From Candidula unifasciata (lineage: Eukaryota > Mollusca > Gastropoda > Stylommatophora > Geomitridae), in the NCBI GenBank assembly GCA_905116865.2, contig CAJHNH020000703.1, forward strand, positions 1 through 64,000: a stretch of DNA of 64,000 nucleotides, written 5' to 3'. Made by a program: the position numbers and the translations under genes. A model generated the notes under the pieces. The model ran no database searches. It was not told the DNA's origin and saw only the letters and a program-made list of their open reading frames with translations. Shown one piece after another: positions 43,401 through 56,305 of the stretch (position 1 is the first letter of the stretch; each line of letters starts with the position of its first letter).

Positions 43401-45125
43401 TCCTAGTTTTAGAACATATTAATAATAATAATAATCTGTTAAATGCCAAATAAATGTAAAAAATGTTTGAAATCATAACAACTTTGTACAGAATACCCCT
43501 ATAAGAATTTCTATATATGGATTGGGGTGGGGGAGGGGAGGGGGGGGGGTCTGGTTAGAGAAAAAGAGGGAGGGGGGGGTCACGAAACCTAACATCCTAA
43601 GTTCTAGTGCCAATGCCAGTTGATAGGCAAACAGATAGTCTGTTATCACAGACACAAAGGCCTTTCAAAGTAGATAAAAACATAATGTAAACGACCGGAA
43701 TGTTGGCAAACGATTAAATAAAACTAAAAATTGTATCAACGTATGTACAATAAACGAAAAAACAAATGCATATGTATTTCAAATTAGATGAAAACGAAAT
43801 ATAGAGGAGAGGTTCAAACAAATATAACGTGAAAAGCCAAAATGGTGAATAAAAAAAAAAGGCAATATAATTTATATATGTATAAAATTACGCATTTTAA
43901 CATAGCTTAGTCGCCCCACTTTTTTTTTTTTTTTTTTTTTCAGTCAGCCTCTATTAGTAATATGGATGCAAATGATGTAATGGACAGATATACAAATAAG
44001 AGAACAGGTCATAGATATTTTATTATTAATCAGTGTACAACTATATAATTGAAAAATATGCACAATTTGTTGTATTAAAAAAATAGCCGTAAACATCAAG
44101 TCAGTTATATTAAAAAATCGTGCAGGCTATATATACATTGGGGAAGTGATTGTTTCCCTTGACGTAAATATTTTAGTAAACATTTAGATATTAAAAATTA
44201 CCACTAAGAAACAATGTCCCAATATGTTTTCACCATATCGCATTGTCATCCGCAAGGCATGTGTGTGAAAAGTTTCAGCTGTATAGCTTATCGGGAATTA
44301 AGCATAAAAATCGTAAGCAAACAACTGCACAGACGAAACTAATTCAACATAATAAAAAGCTAATAACAATAATAATAATAAACAGAGAGATGGATGGAGA
44401 GACAAAGAGTTGTGTACGAGAGAGAGAAATTATATACTTACAGACGTGTATACTGTGTGTAAACTATGTACTTTTCATCATATTAAAACACGATCGAATT
44501 ATCATACATTCATATACTGGACGCTAAACAATCAAAATTCGCACTTGCTTTGTATACGGTAACTGAAATTATGCCACAACATTATACGCAATATTTTGGT
44601 ACAAATATCCACCGCCCATAGTATACACATTGTCTTAATAGTGCCGAGGTTTTCTTTAGCCTAGAAAGGTTAATCAATAAACCTCATGCAGCAGGCGCCG
44701 GAATATGGGAAACTGAAGCTCTTTTTTGAGGCTCCTACCCAATTGTTTTATCTGGAGCTGCCGAGCTAGGCCCTCCCCCCCCCCCCCCCCTCCCCCTAAT
44801 TTTCTATATGAAGGAGAGCTACCCCTTCCCCCCCCCCCCCACCCCACTCAACCGCCACCACCAGGTATTGTTGTCCTCTGTGTATACATGTATGATCCAA
44901 AACATCAATCAAAAATTGAAATCACTGTGCTCAGGACATTTCCATATGTGCGTTGTCCTAATCTTCAGTAAACAGATTTGATATGCTTGTAATATTAGTT
45001 GCAGCCTGATGAAAAGTACATCTCTCTTTACCTTACAGCGTTAAATATCTTTCAGAACCTCTAAATTACACCCCTCCCCTCCCGTCCCCTTTTTTCACCC
45101 CTCTTTTCCACCCCTTCCTCGTTGA
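43401..45125. other. Intergenic; homopolymer G, T and C runs
   Basis: Poly-G near 43540, poly-T at 43920-43940, poly-C at 44775 and 44830. No gene or transposon boundary was recognised. Confidence 0.45.
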
Positions 45126-45129
45126 ATTA

Positions 45130-45290
45130 GTCTTTCCGTGTATGGATTCCCTGTCTGTTCCTTTCGGAACGTTCATTTTATCACTGAGAGCCTTTACCAC
45201 ATCCACTTTTTCCAAACAGTAGCAGCAACTAATCTATCCACCTGCTCGTTACTTAGCATACCTGAAAATTCTAGAAAAAAAATCGATGAT
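45130..45290 (-). mobile_element. Possible LINE RNase H fragment, second copy
   Basis: Minus-strand 'LEFSGMLSNEQVDRLVAAT' fits an RNase H end. The DNA resembles 31640-31720 around 'aacagtagc' and 'tgctcgtt'. Confidence 0.3.
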
Positions 45291-45539
45291 TTGCTCTTGG
45301 TCTGTGTCTTATCAGTTTGTATTTATTTGTTTATGTAGTTCACAGTGCATGCAATTCAAAGAAATTTTTATATTTTATTGTTGTCATTCAGCACACATAA
45401 TTATTAGTAATATTAATATTATTAGGAATAATACTAATAATTATAACGGCTTCTCAATAGAAAATGGTACCACTACTGTCGCTTTGCCTAAACAAAAAGT
45501 AAAAGACCCTAATTCATGTCTTTAGGCGTATTGAGCATA

Positions 45540-45770
45540 AGATACTAGACCTATATTGTATATAGCTACCAGCACTTAGTAGTTTATACGGTCAGCCTCA
45601 CACCGGTCGTCTTTACTTCCCAGGACTGTACCCGGTACCCACTCAAAGCTGGGTCAAACTGGGTGCTTTAGACATTTAAAAAAGCAAAATTGTCCGGTTC
45701 CGTCAGGACCCGAACTCAGGACCTTCTGATCAAGAAGTGAGGGTCTACCCGCTACGCCACGATGACCCCT
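45540..45770 (-). repeat. SINE family C copy (minus)
   Basis: Antisense head 'tacgccacgatgaccc', antisense B box 'ggacccgaactcagg', body 'cttcccaggactgtacc', and tail 'gcacttagtagtttatacggtc'. Confidence 0.7.
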
Positions 45771-46590
45771 ACTGCGTTGTGTACCACCAGGACAAAAAAA
45801 AAAAAAAACTAAACTTGTAGTGACGATTGTTAATTTTTGTGTCCATTTAAACAAGAATTAAACCCCTTGAAGCCTTTCCCCCTCCGGAAAAGTTATAATC
45901 AGGCTCAACTTCTTCGTTGTGGCACGCCTGCTCCTAGGGATTTCACATATCACATTCTTGGAGCAGAGACTGTTCACGTTCATACATCGTGACTGCTGAC
46001 TGCCGCATCCTTGACTTTCGATATAGAAAAAAAAAAAAAATTGAAGTAATGCGTGGTCAGGTCTAGATGATCTCATGAATAGCTGTTGTGATGTGTACGC
46101 GGGTTTATGACTGGGAAAGAAGACAGGGGCGGTTAAGATGAACTGAGAGACAGAAAGTTGAGAGGAATACAAGGAGTGCAATTCGTGGTTTTTTTTCTGG
46201 GGAGTTTTGATAATTAACATTTTCCACACCAGTAACACATTGAGCATGCTATTCGAGATCCCATTTATATGTAAGCCCCTTCAGCCCTAGACGGTATGTT
46301 TTAATATTTTATTGTAATATTATTTCGATGCTTATTATATTTTATTTTAATTCATTGTATTATTTTATTCTATCTCTTATCAGTACTAGTTATAGATTTT
46401 TTACATTTGTATTTCTACTACTCTTCTATTCTCACTATTATTATATATTACCACTATTACTTTTATGACCGTTTTTCCAGCCTTCCTTCCTTTTATTTTA
46501 TTTTATTTACTCCACATCAACTAACTACGTGACTCCTTGGTGGTCGCTGGTAGTTGGAGTATTTCCCCCTTCGCTATGGTCGTGTAGTTT
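45771..46590. other. No recognised feature
   Basis: AT-rich with TTTTATTTTA-type low complexity at 46300-46500. Confidence 0.45.
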
Positions 46591-46689
46591 ATTTCATACC
46601 GAGAAAGGCCACGGCAGAAACTTCAATTTGTGTGTTTTGTGCTCGTTGTTCTGCTTCCCGATTTTGTTAGGATTTTTAGTCACAGTCAC

Positions 46690-47105
46690 TTGATACATTT
46701 TCAGCCCTAGAGGGGGACTGCTGTAAACATTGCGACGACCGACTGTTGCGTGCTGATTTGGGAGAGTGTAATATTGTGTGAAGGGACAGAGTGGTATGTA
46801 AGTACTTTCTGTGAGTTCACGGGGGAATAGTGTCAAAATGGCCCGAGTATTGAGAGGAGAGAATGTTGACCAGTGAAAATGTCTTATCATGAACGAGGCG
46901 TGCACGCACGAGAAAGTAGACGCGTGGGTTACCGTGTGGGGGTTGACAAGCATGGATAATGAGAACAACAGAGAGAAGTGTGTATTACGTGATAGCCTGA
47001 TTCTCATGTGACATCAGCCACTCACATAAGTGTGATCCTCGAGAACGCTCCCTTGAACGTGAGTCTCGAGAATACCCACATGAGCGTGCCTCTCGTGTAA
47101 TTTAC
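46690..47105 (-). repeat. Interspersed repeat, copy 2 (inverse of 1-470)
   Basis: See copy 1. This copy is followed by about 850 bases (47110-47960) that could belong to the same element, including (GA)n at 47185-47233 and a short direct repeat 'agctcagttagcacacaaca' at about 47919 and 47951. Confidence 0.6.
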
Positions 47106-47109
47106 AGGA

Positions 47110-47188
47110 GTTGGACAGGGATAAACTGAGGCTGAGGAGTCAGTCCGAGAGTCTGAGTCCGAGAGTCAGAGCAAGACTGAGAAAGAGC

Positions 47189-47233
<45 letters not shown>

Positions 47234-48315
47234 GGGGAGACCAAGTTAGGGTTAGTGATTATCTCTCTCGAGTATAACAGACAGAGTACTGTACAACTAT
47301 CAGTCATCAAGGCCTGAGTAAGGGTTGAGGTTGTAGTACTGGTCGAAGGTAAAGTCCCGCTGGCGAAATAAGTCCAAGGGGACGGGATGCTCCAATAGTA
47401 ACTGTTCTGGGTGACGACGCGAGGAGACGTAGAGTCACCACGGAAACAGGACAGTGGGGGATGCCGACGAGAGCTGTGTGCTTGAGGGGACTTGTGTTAG
47501 AAGTCCTGTCGGTCATCGGAGTCCTTCGACAGGCTGACAATAGCTGTGTGCTTTTGGAGTACGGAAGGGAAGTCCGTCTCCAGTCAGCTGTGGCTGTCTG
47601 CTGAAATAATATTAGGGTCCAGTGGATAGGAGAATTCGTCTTATTCAGCTGTACGGCGTGCCAGAGTTGTGGACAGCTGTAGGCCTTTGGAGCTGTAGGG
47701 GTCAAGGAAAGGTCGCTACAAGTTGAGAGAGAGAGCAAGTGCTGACTAAATGGACTATAGGCGAATGTTAATTGGGATCAATAGCTACGTCTTTGCAGTT
47801 GTGTCATGTTACCTGTTGAATAAAATGTATGACGGAGTCATTGTAGTCCAGTTCTGTCTCTAAGAAAGGAAGCGATAGTTGTACCTGCTGGACACTTGGT
47901 AGTGTGCTGGCTAGTGGTAGCTCAGTTAGCACACAACACCATCTACTATGTTAGCTCAGTTAGCACACAACACCGACTATACTCCCTGGGACTTTTTCTT
48001 TCAATCATTTTTAGACTGGCTTCACATAGGAGCCATCGTCAATTAGAAAAAAAAAACGAAAGACAAAACACCTCGAAGAATAGGAAGAGTGCTGAATTCA
48101 AGGCATACGCTAAGTAGGCTGCAATAGGGTCTCGCAATCTGCGATGGCCTTGACAAATTACTATTTTGTTTTTTTAGAAATGCTCTGCTTTTTTTTTTTT
48201 TTTTTTCAAAATGCCTTTGAGAAGATGTTGTAATTGCATGTATGTGATTCTGCAGACACATTCTTTATTTTTTTTTTCTTGTCTAGAATTTTAACAACAG
48301 TATATTTCCAACATC
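47110..48315. other. No gene recognised; (GA)n and a short direct repeat
   Basis: A 143-codon minus-strand frame at 47307-47738 has Ser/Thr/Pro-rich composition without domain features. Confidence 0.4.
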
Positions 48316-48319
48316 CATT

Positions 48320-49335
48320 CATGTAAATAAGGGAGCCACCTCATCGAAGTGTGCAAAAGTTTATACAGGGATTGTAGAAGTGTAGTTAGAATAAATCAGG
48401 GAACATCTCACCCTTTCACAGTGACATCTGGAGTAAGACAGGGGTGTGTCTTATCACCACTGCTGTTTATCACCTACATCGACAATATAAGCAAGAATGC
48501 CAAGCCCATGAATGAAGATCTTAGTAAGATCAACGAATTACTCTTTGCAGATGACCAGGCCTTGATAGCAGATACAGCCATGAAATTGCAACAACATCTA
48601 ACATCCATGAATGAACAATGTAAAACAAATAATATGAGAATCAACACTGAAAAGACAGAAGTAATGTCAATAGGAAAAAAGAAGACAGATCTAAACATAG
48701 CAATAGAAGACAAGGCATTAAACAAGCATCTGAGTTTAAATACCTGGGAACTACATTTACCTAAGATGGGAAATTGGATAAAGAAATTGACATTAGATGC
48801 AGTAAAGCAAACCAAGTATTGGGACAGCTAGCCCCCCTCTTACAGCATAAGACAATCCCAATCAGCACAAAGAGACATCTTATTCAAAGCATATTTATTC
48901 CAACTATGTGCTACCAGTGCCAGACATGGTGACTCACAACAAACCATAAAAGAAAATAAGTAACCACGGAAATGAGATTTCTGAGAAGGGCTGTAGGAGT
49001 GACCATAAGAGATAAGATCAGAATTGGGTTATAAGAGAACAAGTCGGCACAGAACCAATTCTGGATTACATACAAAGACAGCAAGTGAAATGGTTTGAAC
49101 ACTTAGAGAGAATGCCTTGTGACACCATACCATACAAAGCATACATGGAAAGAGAAGAAGGACGTAGAGCACGGGGTAGACCAAGAACAAGATGGAAGGA
49201 TAACATCAGAGAAACTCTACAACAGCACGATGTGCCTATGGTCGAGGCAGCCAGAAGAGCTAGAAACAGAACCTTATATCTCCCTCGACACCCACAGCGG
49301 TAAAAGAGGAAGAGAAGAAGAAAAAGAAGAAGAAG
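48320..49335 (+). mobile_element. Non-LTR retrotransposon ORF2: reverse transcriptase to 3' end
   Basis: 48349-48831 is open for 160 codons and contains RT motifs in order: 'SGVRQGCVLSPLLFITYIDN', the catalytic 'LLFADDQALIADTA' and 'MRINTEKTEVMSIGKK'. After stops and shifts the C-terminal part follows: 'WFEHLERMPCDTIPYKAYME', 'GRRARGRPRTRWKDNIRETL', and 'RARNRTLYLPRHPQR' with a stop at 49303. The 3' tail is GAAGAAG. The endonuclease part and 5' end are missing, so it is a 5'-truncated dead copy, the best of its family here. Confidence 0.8.
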
Positions 49336-49349
49336 GGAGCAACAGCTAG

Positions 49350-49535
49350 ACGCGGCTAGACGCTCTTCTGCGGATTCGGTTTCTGGCGGGCGCGGACATT
49401 TTTTTCAAAAATAACATTGGCTTCAAGCTTGACCCAGCCTTGCTGACCACATCACCCATCAAGTGCCGTTTAGTCTTTAAAATAAAGGTCTAGCCACTAT
49501 GTACCCAAAGCGCCCGAAAGGCGTGAAAGGGTCCT
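49350..49535 (+). repeat. SINE family C copy, degraded head
   Basis: 'cggctagacgctcttctgcgg', 'gcttgacccagc', 'gaccacatcacccatcaagtgc' and 'gtacccaaagcgcccgaaagg' match the family. Confidence 0.6.
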
Positions 49536-49679
49536 GTTTATATATGCAAAAATTCGTAAATATTTGAAAGTTCTCTGAAATAAGCTGGTTTTTTTTTTTT
49601 TTTTAATCATAGCTAAGGGCTTATCAAGTCTTAGTATGGCCATAAATACAAACCTCTCTGTGTTGATTACTTTTGTGGA

Positions 49680-49985
49680 AGAGGTGGGGGAGAGAATAGA
49701 CCCACTGCCCTCTAACAAGCATGTCGTAAAAGTCGACTGAACAGGGGCGCTTCCGTCAAAGTAAGAGTGCATCTAAGTGAGAGGCAAGAAACTAACAGAT
49801 TGCTATCAGGAAAATCCCGATCTGTAAAATTGATGTTGCAAGAAAAACTCAAGTTCTGGAACGAGATTAAAGCCCACAAATGCAAGAACAAAAACTATTC
49901 GTCTATAGTTTAACGTAGAATCAAATGAATGGACAGACAATCAAATCTTCCCACCGGAGACTGTAGCTGTTGAACACAAAAAAGC
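49680..49985 (+). repeat. Interspersed repeat family F, copy 2
   Basis: Aligned with 41590-41870 and ends exactly at the start of a 1.35-kb GAA-rich tract. Confidence 0.65.
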
Positions 49986-51345
49986 AGAAGAAAAAAAAGA
50001 AGAAAAAGAAGAAGAAGAAGAAGAAGAAGAAGAAGAAGAAGAAGAAGAAGAAGAAGAAGAAGAAGAAGAAAAAGAAGAAGAAGAAGAAGAAGAAGAAGAA
50101 GAAGAGAAGAAGAAGAAGAGAAGAAGAAGAAGAAGAGAAGAAGAGAAGAAGAAGAAGAAGAAGAAGAAGAAGAAGAAGAAGAAGAAGAAGAAGAAGAAGA
50201 AAGAAGAAGAAGAAGAAGAAGAAAGAAAAGAAGAAGAGGAGAGAAGAAGAAGAAGAAGAAGAGAAGAAGAAGAAGAAGAAGAAAAAGAAGAAGAAGAAAA
50301 GAAGAAGAAGAAGAAGAAAGAAGAAGAAGAAAGAAGAAGAAGAGAAGAAGAAAGAAGAAGAAGAAGAAGAAGAAGAAGAAGAAGAGAGAAGAAGAAGAAG
50401 AAAAAGAAGAAGAAGAAGAAAAGAAGAAGAAGAAGAAGAAGAAGAAGAAGGAGAAGAAGAAGAATAAAAAGAAAAAGCAGAAGAAGAGACGAAGAAGAAG
50501 AAAGAAGAAAAAAAGAAAAAGAAGAAGAAGAAGAAGAAGAAGAAGAGAAGAAAAGAGAGAAGAAGAAGAAGAAGAAGAAGAAGAAGAAGAAGAAGAAGAA
50601 GAAGAAGAAGAAGAAGAAGAAGAAAGAAGAGAAGAGAAGAAGAAAAGAAGGAGACGAAAAAGAAGAAGGAGAAGAAGAAGAAAAAGAAAGAAAAAAAGAA
50701 AAAGAAAAAGAAGAAGAAAATGTGATGAATGATGAAATGATGAAGGAAGAAAAAGAAGAAGAAGAAGAAAATTGTTAAGAAGAAGAAGAATAATAAGATG
50801 AATGAAAAAGAAAAAGATGAAAAGAAGATGAAAGATTGATGAAGAAGAAGAGAAAGAAGAAGAATAGAAGAAGAAGAAGAAGAAGAAGAAGAAGAAGAAG
50901 AGAAGAAAAGAAGAAGAAGAAGAAGAAAGAAGAAGAAGATAAAAGAAGAAGAAGAAGAAGAAGAAGAAGAAGAAATAAGAAGAAGAAGAAGAAAATGATT
51001 ATTATGATGAAAAGAGAGAAGAAGAAGAAGAAGAGAAGAAGAAGGAAAAAGAAGAAGAAGAAGAAGAATGATGAAGAATGAGAAGAAGAAGAAGAAAGAA
51101 AAGAAGAAGAAGAAGAAGAAGAAGAAGAAGAAGAAGAAGAAGAAGAAGAAGAAGAAGAAGAAGAAGAGAAGAAGAAGAAGAAGAAGAAAGAAGAAGAAGA
51201 AATAGAAGAAAGAAGAAGAAGAAAAACGAAGATGAAAGAAGAAGAAATAGAAGAAAGAAGAAGAAGAAAAACGAAGATGAAAGAAGAAGAAGAAAGAAAA
51301 AAAAGGAAAAAGGAAAAAGAAGGAGGAGGAGGAACATGAGAGAAG
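49986..51345 (+). repeat. GAA-rich degenerate satellite, about 1.36 kb
   Basis: (GAA)n with frequent GAAA/GA variants and interspersed ATGATG patches (50720-50840, 50995-51080). A local duplicate 'aaacgaagatgaaagaagaa' sits at 51222 and 51268. All long frames are artefacts. Confidence 0.98.
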
Positions 51346-51369
51346 GAGAAGGAGGAGGAAGAGAATGAG

Positions 51370-52200
51370 AAGTATACTACTGCTGCTGCTGCCAGGCGTG
51401 TTTAAGGTCAGAAAGGATGAATGAACTGCCAATGAACTTGTGTTTGGGCCCGATTTCGTGAGTTGTACCGAGTTTTCATTAGCCACGTCGATCGTACATA
51501 ATTGGTCCCAAACATTGGCTATTCGTTTAGCAAAAATAATGTTTATACAGCTTCCAGGCTTCCCCGTCTGTGTATTTATGTGTATTTCATGGAACACAGA
51601 TAAACCGACCAAGCAAATAAATCTCTTACATAAAGTTAGTTGTATTCTAGACACAGTATTACTGTCCTATGTATTTGTAACTATTGTTATGCTTGTCATT
51701 CGATCTATGCTTGGTTCATGTAAATTTGTATAATACTATGGTGCCATTTAAATGGTTTGACACAAATTCTGTTCGTATTCCGTTGTTGTGCTTTCAATAT
51801 GTAGGACAGACATAGCTCACATGGGTCGCCTAAGACCACCGAAAAACACGTAGTCATTGAAGTTTCGATATAAAATAATTATATAGAGTCGTGGCATTAG
51901 GAAGGTTGGGAGCCGCTGTAGAAAGACGTAATTGAGCTGGCTCTTGTCGGATTACAGCTGGAATGAGAACAGAAGTTGCGGCGGCGCCGTGTCAAATTTG
52001 TAGAGTGACCTGTGGCATGGGAACCGTCAGATTTTGGGTGGGAAAATGCAGTTCAGCGATTGAGATAGATAGGATGGTAGAGAACTGAAAGACTGAAGTT
52101 ATAGGGGTACAGAATGATGGAGGATTTATTTCGAGTGCTGATGAGCACACAATTCCCCCCATCTCCATTCAGCTCATTATTATTACTACTAATGCCACTA
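51370..52200. other. Unassigned; protein-like minus frame next to the GAA tract
   Basis: Minus-strand 51440-51654 reads 'GLSVFHEIHINTQTGKPGSC', 'INIIFAKRIANVWDQLCTID' and 'VANENSVQLTKSGPNTSS', with normal amino-acid composition and no stop. I do not recognise it; it may be a retroelement piece. The rest shows nothing. Confidence 0.3.
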
Positions 52201-52214
52201 CTGCTATTACTACT

Positions 52215-52382
52215 ATACTACTATTACTACTACTGCTGCTGCTGCTGCTACTACTACTGCTGCTACTGCCACTGCTGCTGCTACTGCTACTGCCGCTGCT
52301 GCTACTGCTGCTGCTACTACTGATGCTGCAAGTACAACTCCTACTACTGCTACCACCACTACTACTACTACCGCTACTACTT

Positions 52383-52456
<74 letters not shown>

Positions 52457-52495
52457 GTTACTACTACTACTACTGTTACTACTACTACTACTACC
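52215..52495 (+). repeat. (CTA/CTG)n trinucleotide array
   Basis: Mixed CTG, CCA and CTA triplets resolve into pure (CTA)n at 52385-52445, then (CTA)n with two GTTA interruptions. Confidence 0.97.
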
Positions 52496-52934
52496 CCCCT
52501 TTCCCCTTTATTTTATCCAGACAATGTGTACTCTAATAAGAGATATTTTTTGCGTGTGTTTATATTTGTATGTTTTTGCTGTGTGCCTGTGTGAGGCTAC
52601 TTTCCCTCTAAATTTTCTTTAACACAAGAAGTATCGTGATCAGTAGATTTGGGTCAAGAGAATTACTACTGTAATTACTCTGGATCATAAAGTAATTAAC
52701 TATGTATGTGGAGAGCGGAATACAGCTACTCGACTTGCGAAAAGAGACTGTGTTGTCGTGACCATGCCCCAGCCTACCAGCCAAAAATGTGGGGAACTAG
52801 AACTTAGTGCTGTAATGTCAGAAATGGTTGCAATGACATGATTGCATCGTTCACCAGGTAGTAATCATTTATGTTTGTTATGATTCGTAGTTTTTATAAT
52901 GCTGCAGCTTTCAATGAGTCATGTATCTTCTTCT

Positions 52935-53450
52935 ACGTGTGGCGTTGGTAGTCATGTCTATCTACAACCTTCTGCCTCGTGTACTTTTAATCAAATCTTA
53001 TACAGATGACCCTCCATGTGATGATGTCAGACTGTCCAGCATCTGTTCTCTCGGTCTCCTCTGCCTCTTCTCCCCTCAAACTTTCCTACCGTCACGATGT
53101 ACTCTAGTTTTTTTTTTTTTAAATTCTTATCACATGACCAAAGAATGTAGATAGCCTCTTTCTGATGAGGGTAAAAAGTTCTCTTTGTGAGCGAGTTTCT
53201 TTCAAGACGTCTTCATTACTCTTTTTATCTGTCCAGAGTATTCTCATCATTCGTCTATAACCTCTCGGCAGCTTCCAAATAAGTTTTCACTAATTTACAA
53301 ACAGTTCATGATTCACATCCGTATATCAATATTGGATTTATTTAGCCTTAAAGAATTATCTTTCTCGTCTTAATTGACAAAGAAAGATCGCATAAAATAT
53401 TCCTAATTTTGTAAAATGCTGCCTTTACTTGAGCTATTCGTCATTTAACT
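52935..53450 (-). mobile_element. LINE 3'-end fragment
   Basis: The 3' part matches 18585-18825. Further in, the minus strand reads 'RMMRILWTDKKSNEDVLKET' and 'FFGHVI'-type sequence of LINE ORF2 C-termini, with stops and shifts. Confidence 0.55.
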
Positions 53451-53649
53451 TCATAATACACATTCCATCTGATGTTATCAGGGTACCCGAGTACTTAAAC
53501 AGATCAACTTGCTTGAGGTTTGTCCCTTTTACTTTGGTGTCGCATTTTGATGGTCAGCTTTCTTTGTAATTACTGTCACTTCTGTTTTCTTTCTGTTCAG
53601 ACTAACAGCCTTGTTTAGATCAAGTTTACTGTTAATCAATTACATTGTT

Positions 53650-53905
53650 TGGAAGCCGCCGTGGTGTAGCAGCTAGACGCTCGAATGCTGATCCGAAGGT
53701 CGTGGGTTCAGATCCTGATAGAGCAAGTAGATTTTGTGTTTATTTTTTTCAAAACTGCCAGGTCGACCCAGTTTTGAGTGGGTACCAGGTGCAAGACCTG
53801 GGAAGTAAAGGTGGCCCGCGTGATGTTGACCACATTATCCACCCATTGCCGATGACCAATAAAATATAGCTTTAGCACTATATGCCCAGTACGCATGAAC
53901 ACGCT
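53650..53905 (+). repeat. SINE family C, full-length copy
   Basis: Head 'gccgccgtggtgtagcagctagacgc', B box 'gtgggttcagatcc', body 'gtcgacccagttttgagtgg', 'gatgttgaccacattatcca', and tail near 'atgcccagtacgc'. Confidence 0.82.
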
Positions 53906-53919
53906 GAAAAGTGTCAGTT

Positions 53920-56300
53920 TATGCTGAATGACAAACATATATAATATTAAATTTGAAAAAAAAAAAACATAGGTAGTCGAAGTTAGTCTTCCCAAAATTT
54001 ACATTCACAAGTTTTTTAGGCTGGTCGACTTTCTTGAAAGTTACGGGTGTGTCCCACGTTCTTGTTTGGTTTCCGCGATGTCTTGCATTTACGTTTTCAT
54101 TCCGAGAAAGAGAATACCTGTGACATAGGTTGCTGCACTCTCTAGAGGTATTGTGATAGGAATTAATTCCAAAATATAAAGTATTTGTTCTAAATAAAAT
54201 GTCATGAAACTGTAAATTGTACTTTTTAAATAAATCAAAGCCTCCTTCATTACACACAGAAGATTATTGTAACAAAGGAAAATGTGAACGTTTCAATGAT
54301 CAATGTGTTCCTACGCAACATTCTAGCATGGGTTATAAACAGGAAGGTAAGTTTCAGCTCTGCTCCCGCGCCCATAGCTCGTCTATCAGCGTCGTTCTTC
54401 CCTCTGACTAGAAAAGTCTTTAAGTCGTGATCTGTAGTTAGATTTCTGCACAATAACCGCTTGAGGCAAAGTCAGCAAAAACCATGCTGTAGGAATGTGC
54501 TCTGAGTCTGCTGTCACTCTATTTATTTTTCTCCCAATGAAAGAGTCTATTTGGAGCTTTAAATCTCTAAGATTAGTGGGGCTGCTTGGGGTACCATGCA
54601 GGCTTTACGACATCATCTGCCTTTCATTTCAGTTCACACAACAGTGTGCGAGTATCCACCCGATGACTAGTTCTAGTTTTGTTAATATCGTTCTTCTTAT
54701 TATTATTTCTTTTATTTTAACTAGCTGTACCCGGCCACGAGTTGCTGTGGCTTAGTCTGGCTAAATGGCAAAGATAGCAAATATAATTCACACGTGTCTA
54801 AAATTGTTAATTTTTCAATAAATTTCTTCGCATATTTATAGTTTTGTTTGCCGACTCTAGAACACACACCATATAATTGTGTCTTTCTATTAATTGTCGT
54901 TTAAAATGTATTATTAAGGCTTAAAAAAGAATTGGATATTTGTTTTCACATGCTAACAGGTTTTTTTTTTCCCTTTTCTTTCTTCTTTTTTTCTTCTTTT
55001 TTTAGACATCTGAAAGTAAAGATTACTACCGTACTTTAAAAAAAAAAAAAAATTGCAACAACAACAAAATGAGATGAGGTAGCGTTATTAAAATATAAAT
55101 AATTTAACAAATTAGAACTGTAAAATCATGTATCTGTCATCAGCCTCCGTTCCCTGCCCCCACATCCACCGACTACTCCTGTTACCCTCTCCTAAAGATT
55201 TGACATTTGTCACCTGACGATAAGTCTTTCTAATTGACCATGGCATCCGTGCCTAAATAGACTAAAATGGGTAGCAGGAATTGCAATCAGAAGTAAATGC
55301 GGCCAGTGAAAATTTTACCGTATTCGACACATACTGTTTCCCAAACATAGGAAATGACAGGTGTAAATGTTAACATAAATGTTGTGTATTGCATACAATG
55401 TATTTATTTGAAAGTGTAAATTTGGGTTGTACATATTTTTCTGTTATTTTCTGCACGTTCACACACTAATTAATTTCTTTATTTTTTATTCAAATTTGAA
55501 TATAAATGGAAATGTGTTTTTATGTGTTGAATGTTGGGAGGTTACCAATATACTGTTTTTCTCATGACACTGCAACAGTCAACTAGATGGAACTTCTGGT
55601 CCAAATGGACGCTAGGTACAGTCACTGTTTTTTGAGCCGTGGCAATTTTTTGTGTGCTATTGCCAGAATGTTGCCGTTGCATTTTTGCTCTATTTGTAGA
55701 CTGAAAGGATATAGTTTCGTCGCCCAGCTTCTGCGTTGAGTGCATGGCGTGACACTGTGAGCTGCTGGTTTTATTTGGAATGTTTTTAGACTGTGACTAA
55801 CGTGGTGATGGGAATTGTAGATTCAGAAAATGGCGCGATGCCTGTTGTCGCAATATTGGTGGTGCCCTTATGTGATTAAAATTGATCGCATGTGCAATTG
55901 CTGATATGTTGGTGACTTCTGCTACCATCCATGATGAACTGCATTTCTAATGTCGGACTGTGTGTGTTAGCACTTCGGATAGCTACCGTATGCTCTTAAT
56001 GCGTATGTATGCTAGTGCATATGCTAAGACAGCAGTCTGTTAATCTTTCCACAAGGGAGTGTGATAAATATTCTGTGTGTTCTTCGTTGGCACAGGAGCG
56101 AAGCAACTATGGGATGACCCGTTTGCAATGAAGCTGAAACTGAGATTACTATATTACCAGATGGAACTCATTAAAACTTAAAACTGCTACTTTTCAGTTA
56201 TAGGTTTCACAACATTGATGTAGATAATATTGTTAGGTAAAGTTAATTTTGTATTGCTGTAGGATATTTTTGGTTTCCATTACTAATTTTTAGTTATTTT
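53920..56300. other. No gene recognised
   Basis: Contains 'gctgtacccggccacgagttg' and 'ctgtggcttagtctgg' at about 54723-54760, which looks like a transposon end. Otherwise AT-rich with poly-T/poly-A runs. No protein-like frame longer than 112 codons. Confidence 0.4.
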
Positions 56301-56305
56301 TTTTT

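Noticed and set aside
44243..44527. 94-codon plus frame as a small protein gene
   Set aside because: Low-complexity, AT-rich, no signal peptide, domain or splice support.
49921..51654. 577-codon minus frame
   Set aside because: Most of it is the GAA-rich satellite read as Phe/Leu/Ser; only the 51440-51654 part has normal composition, and that is reported separately.
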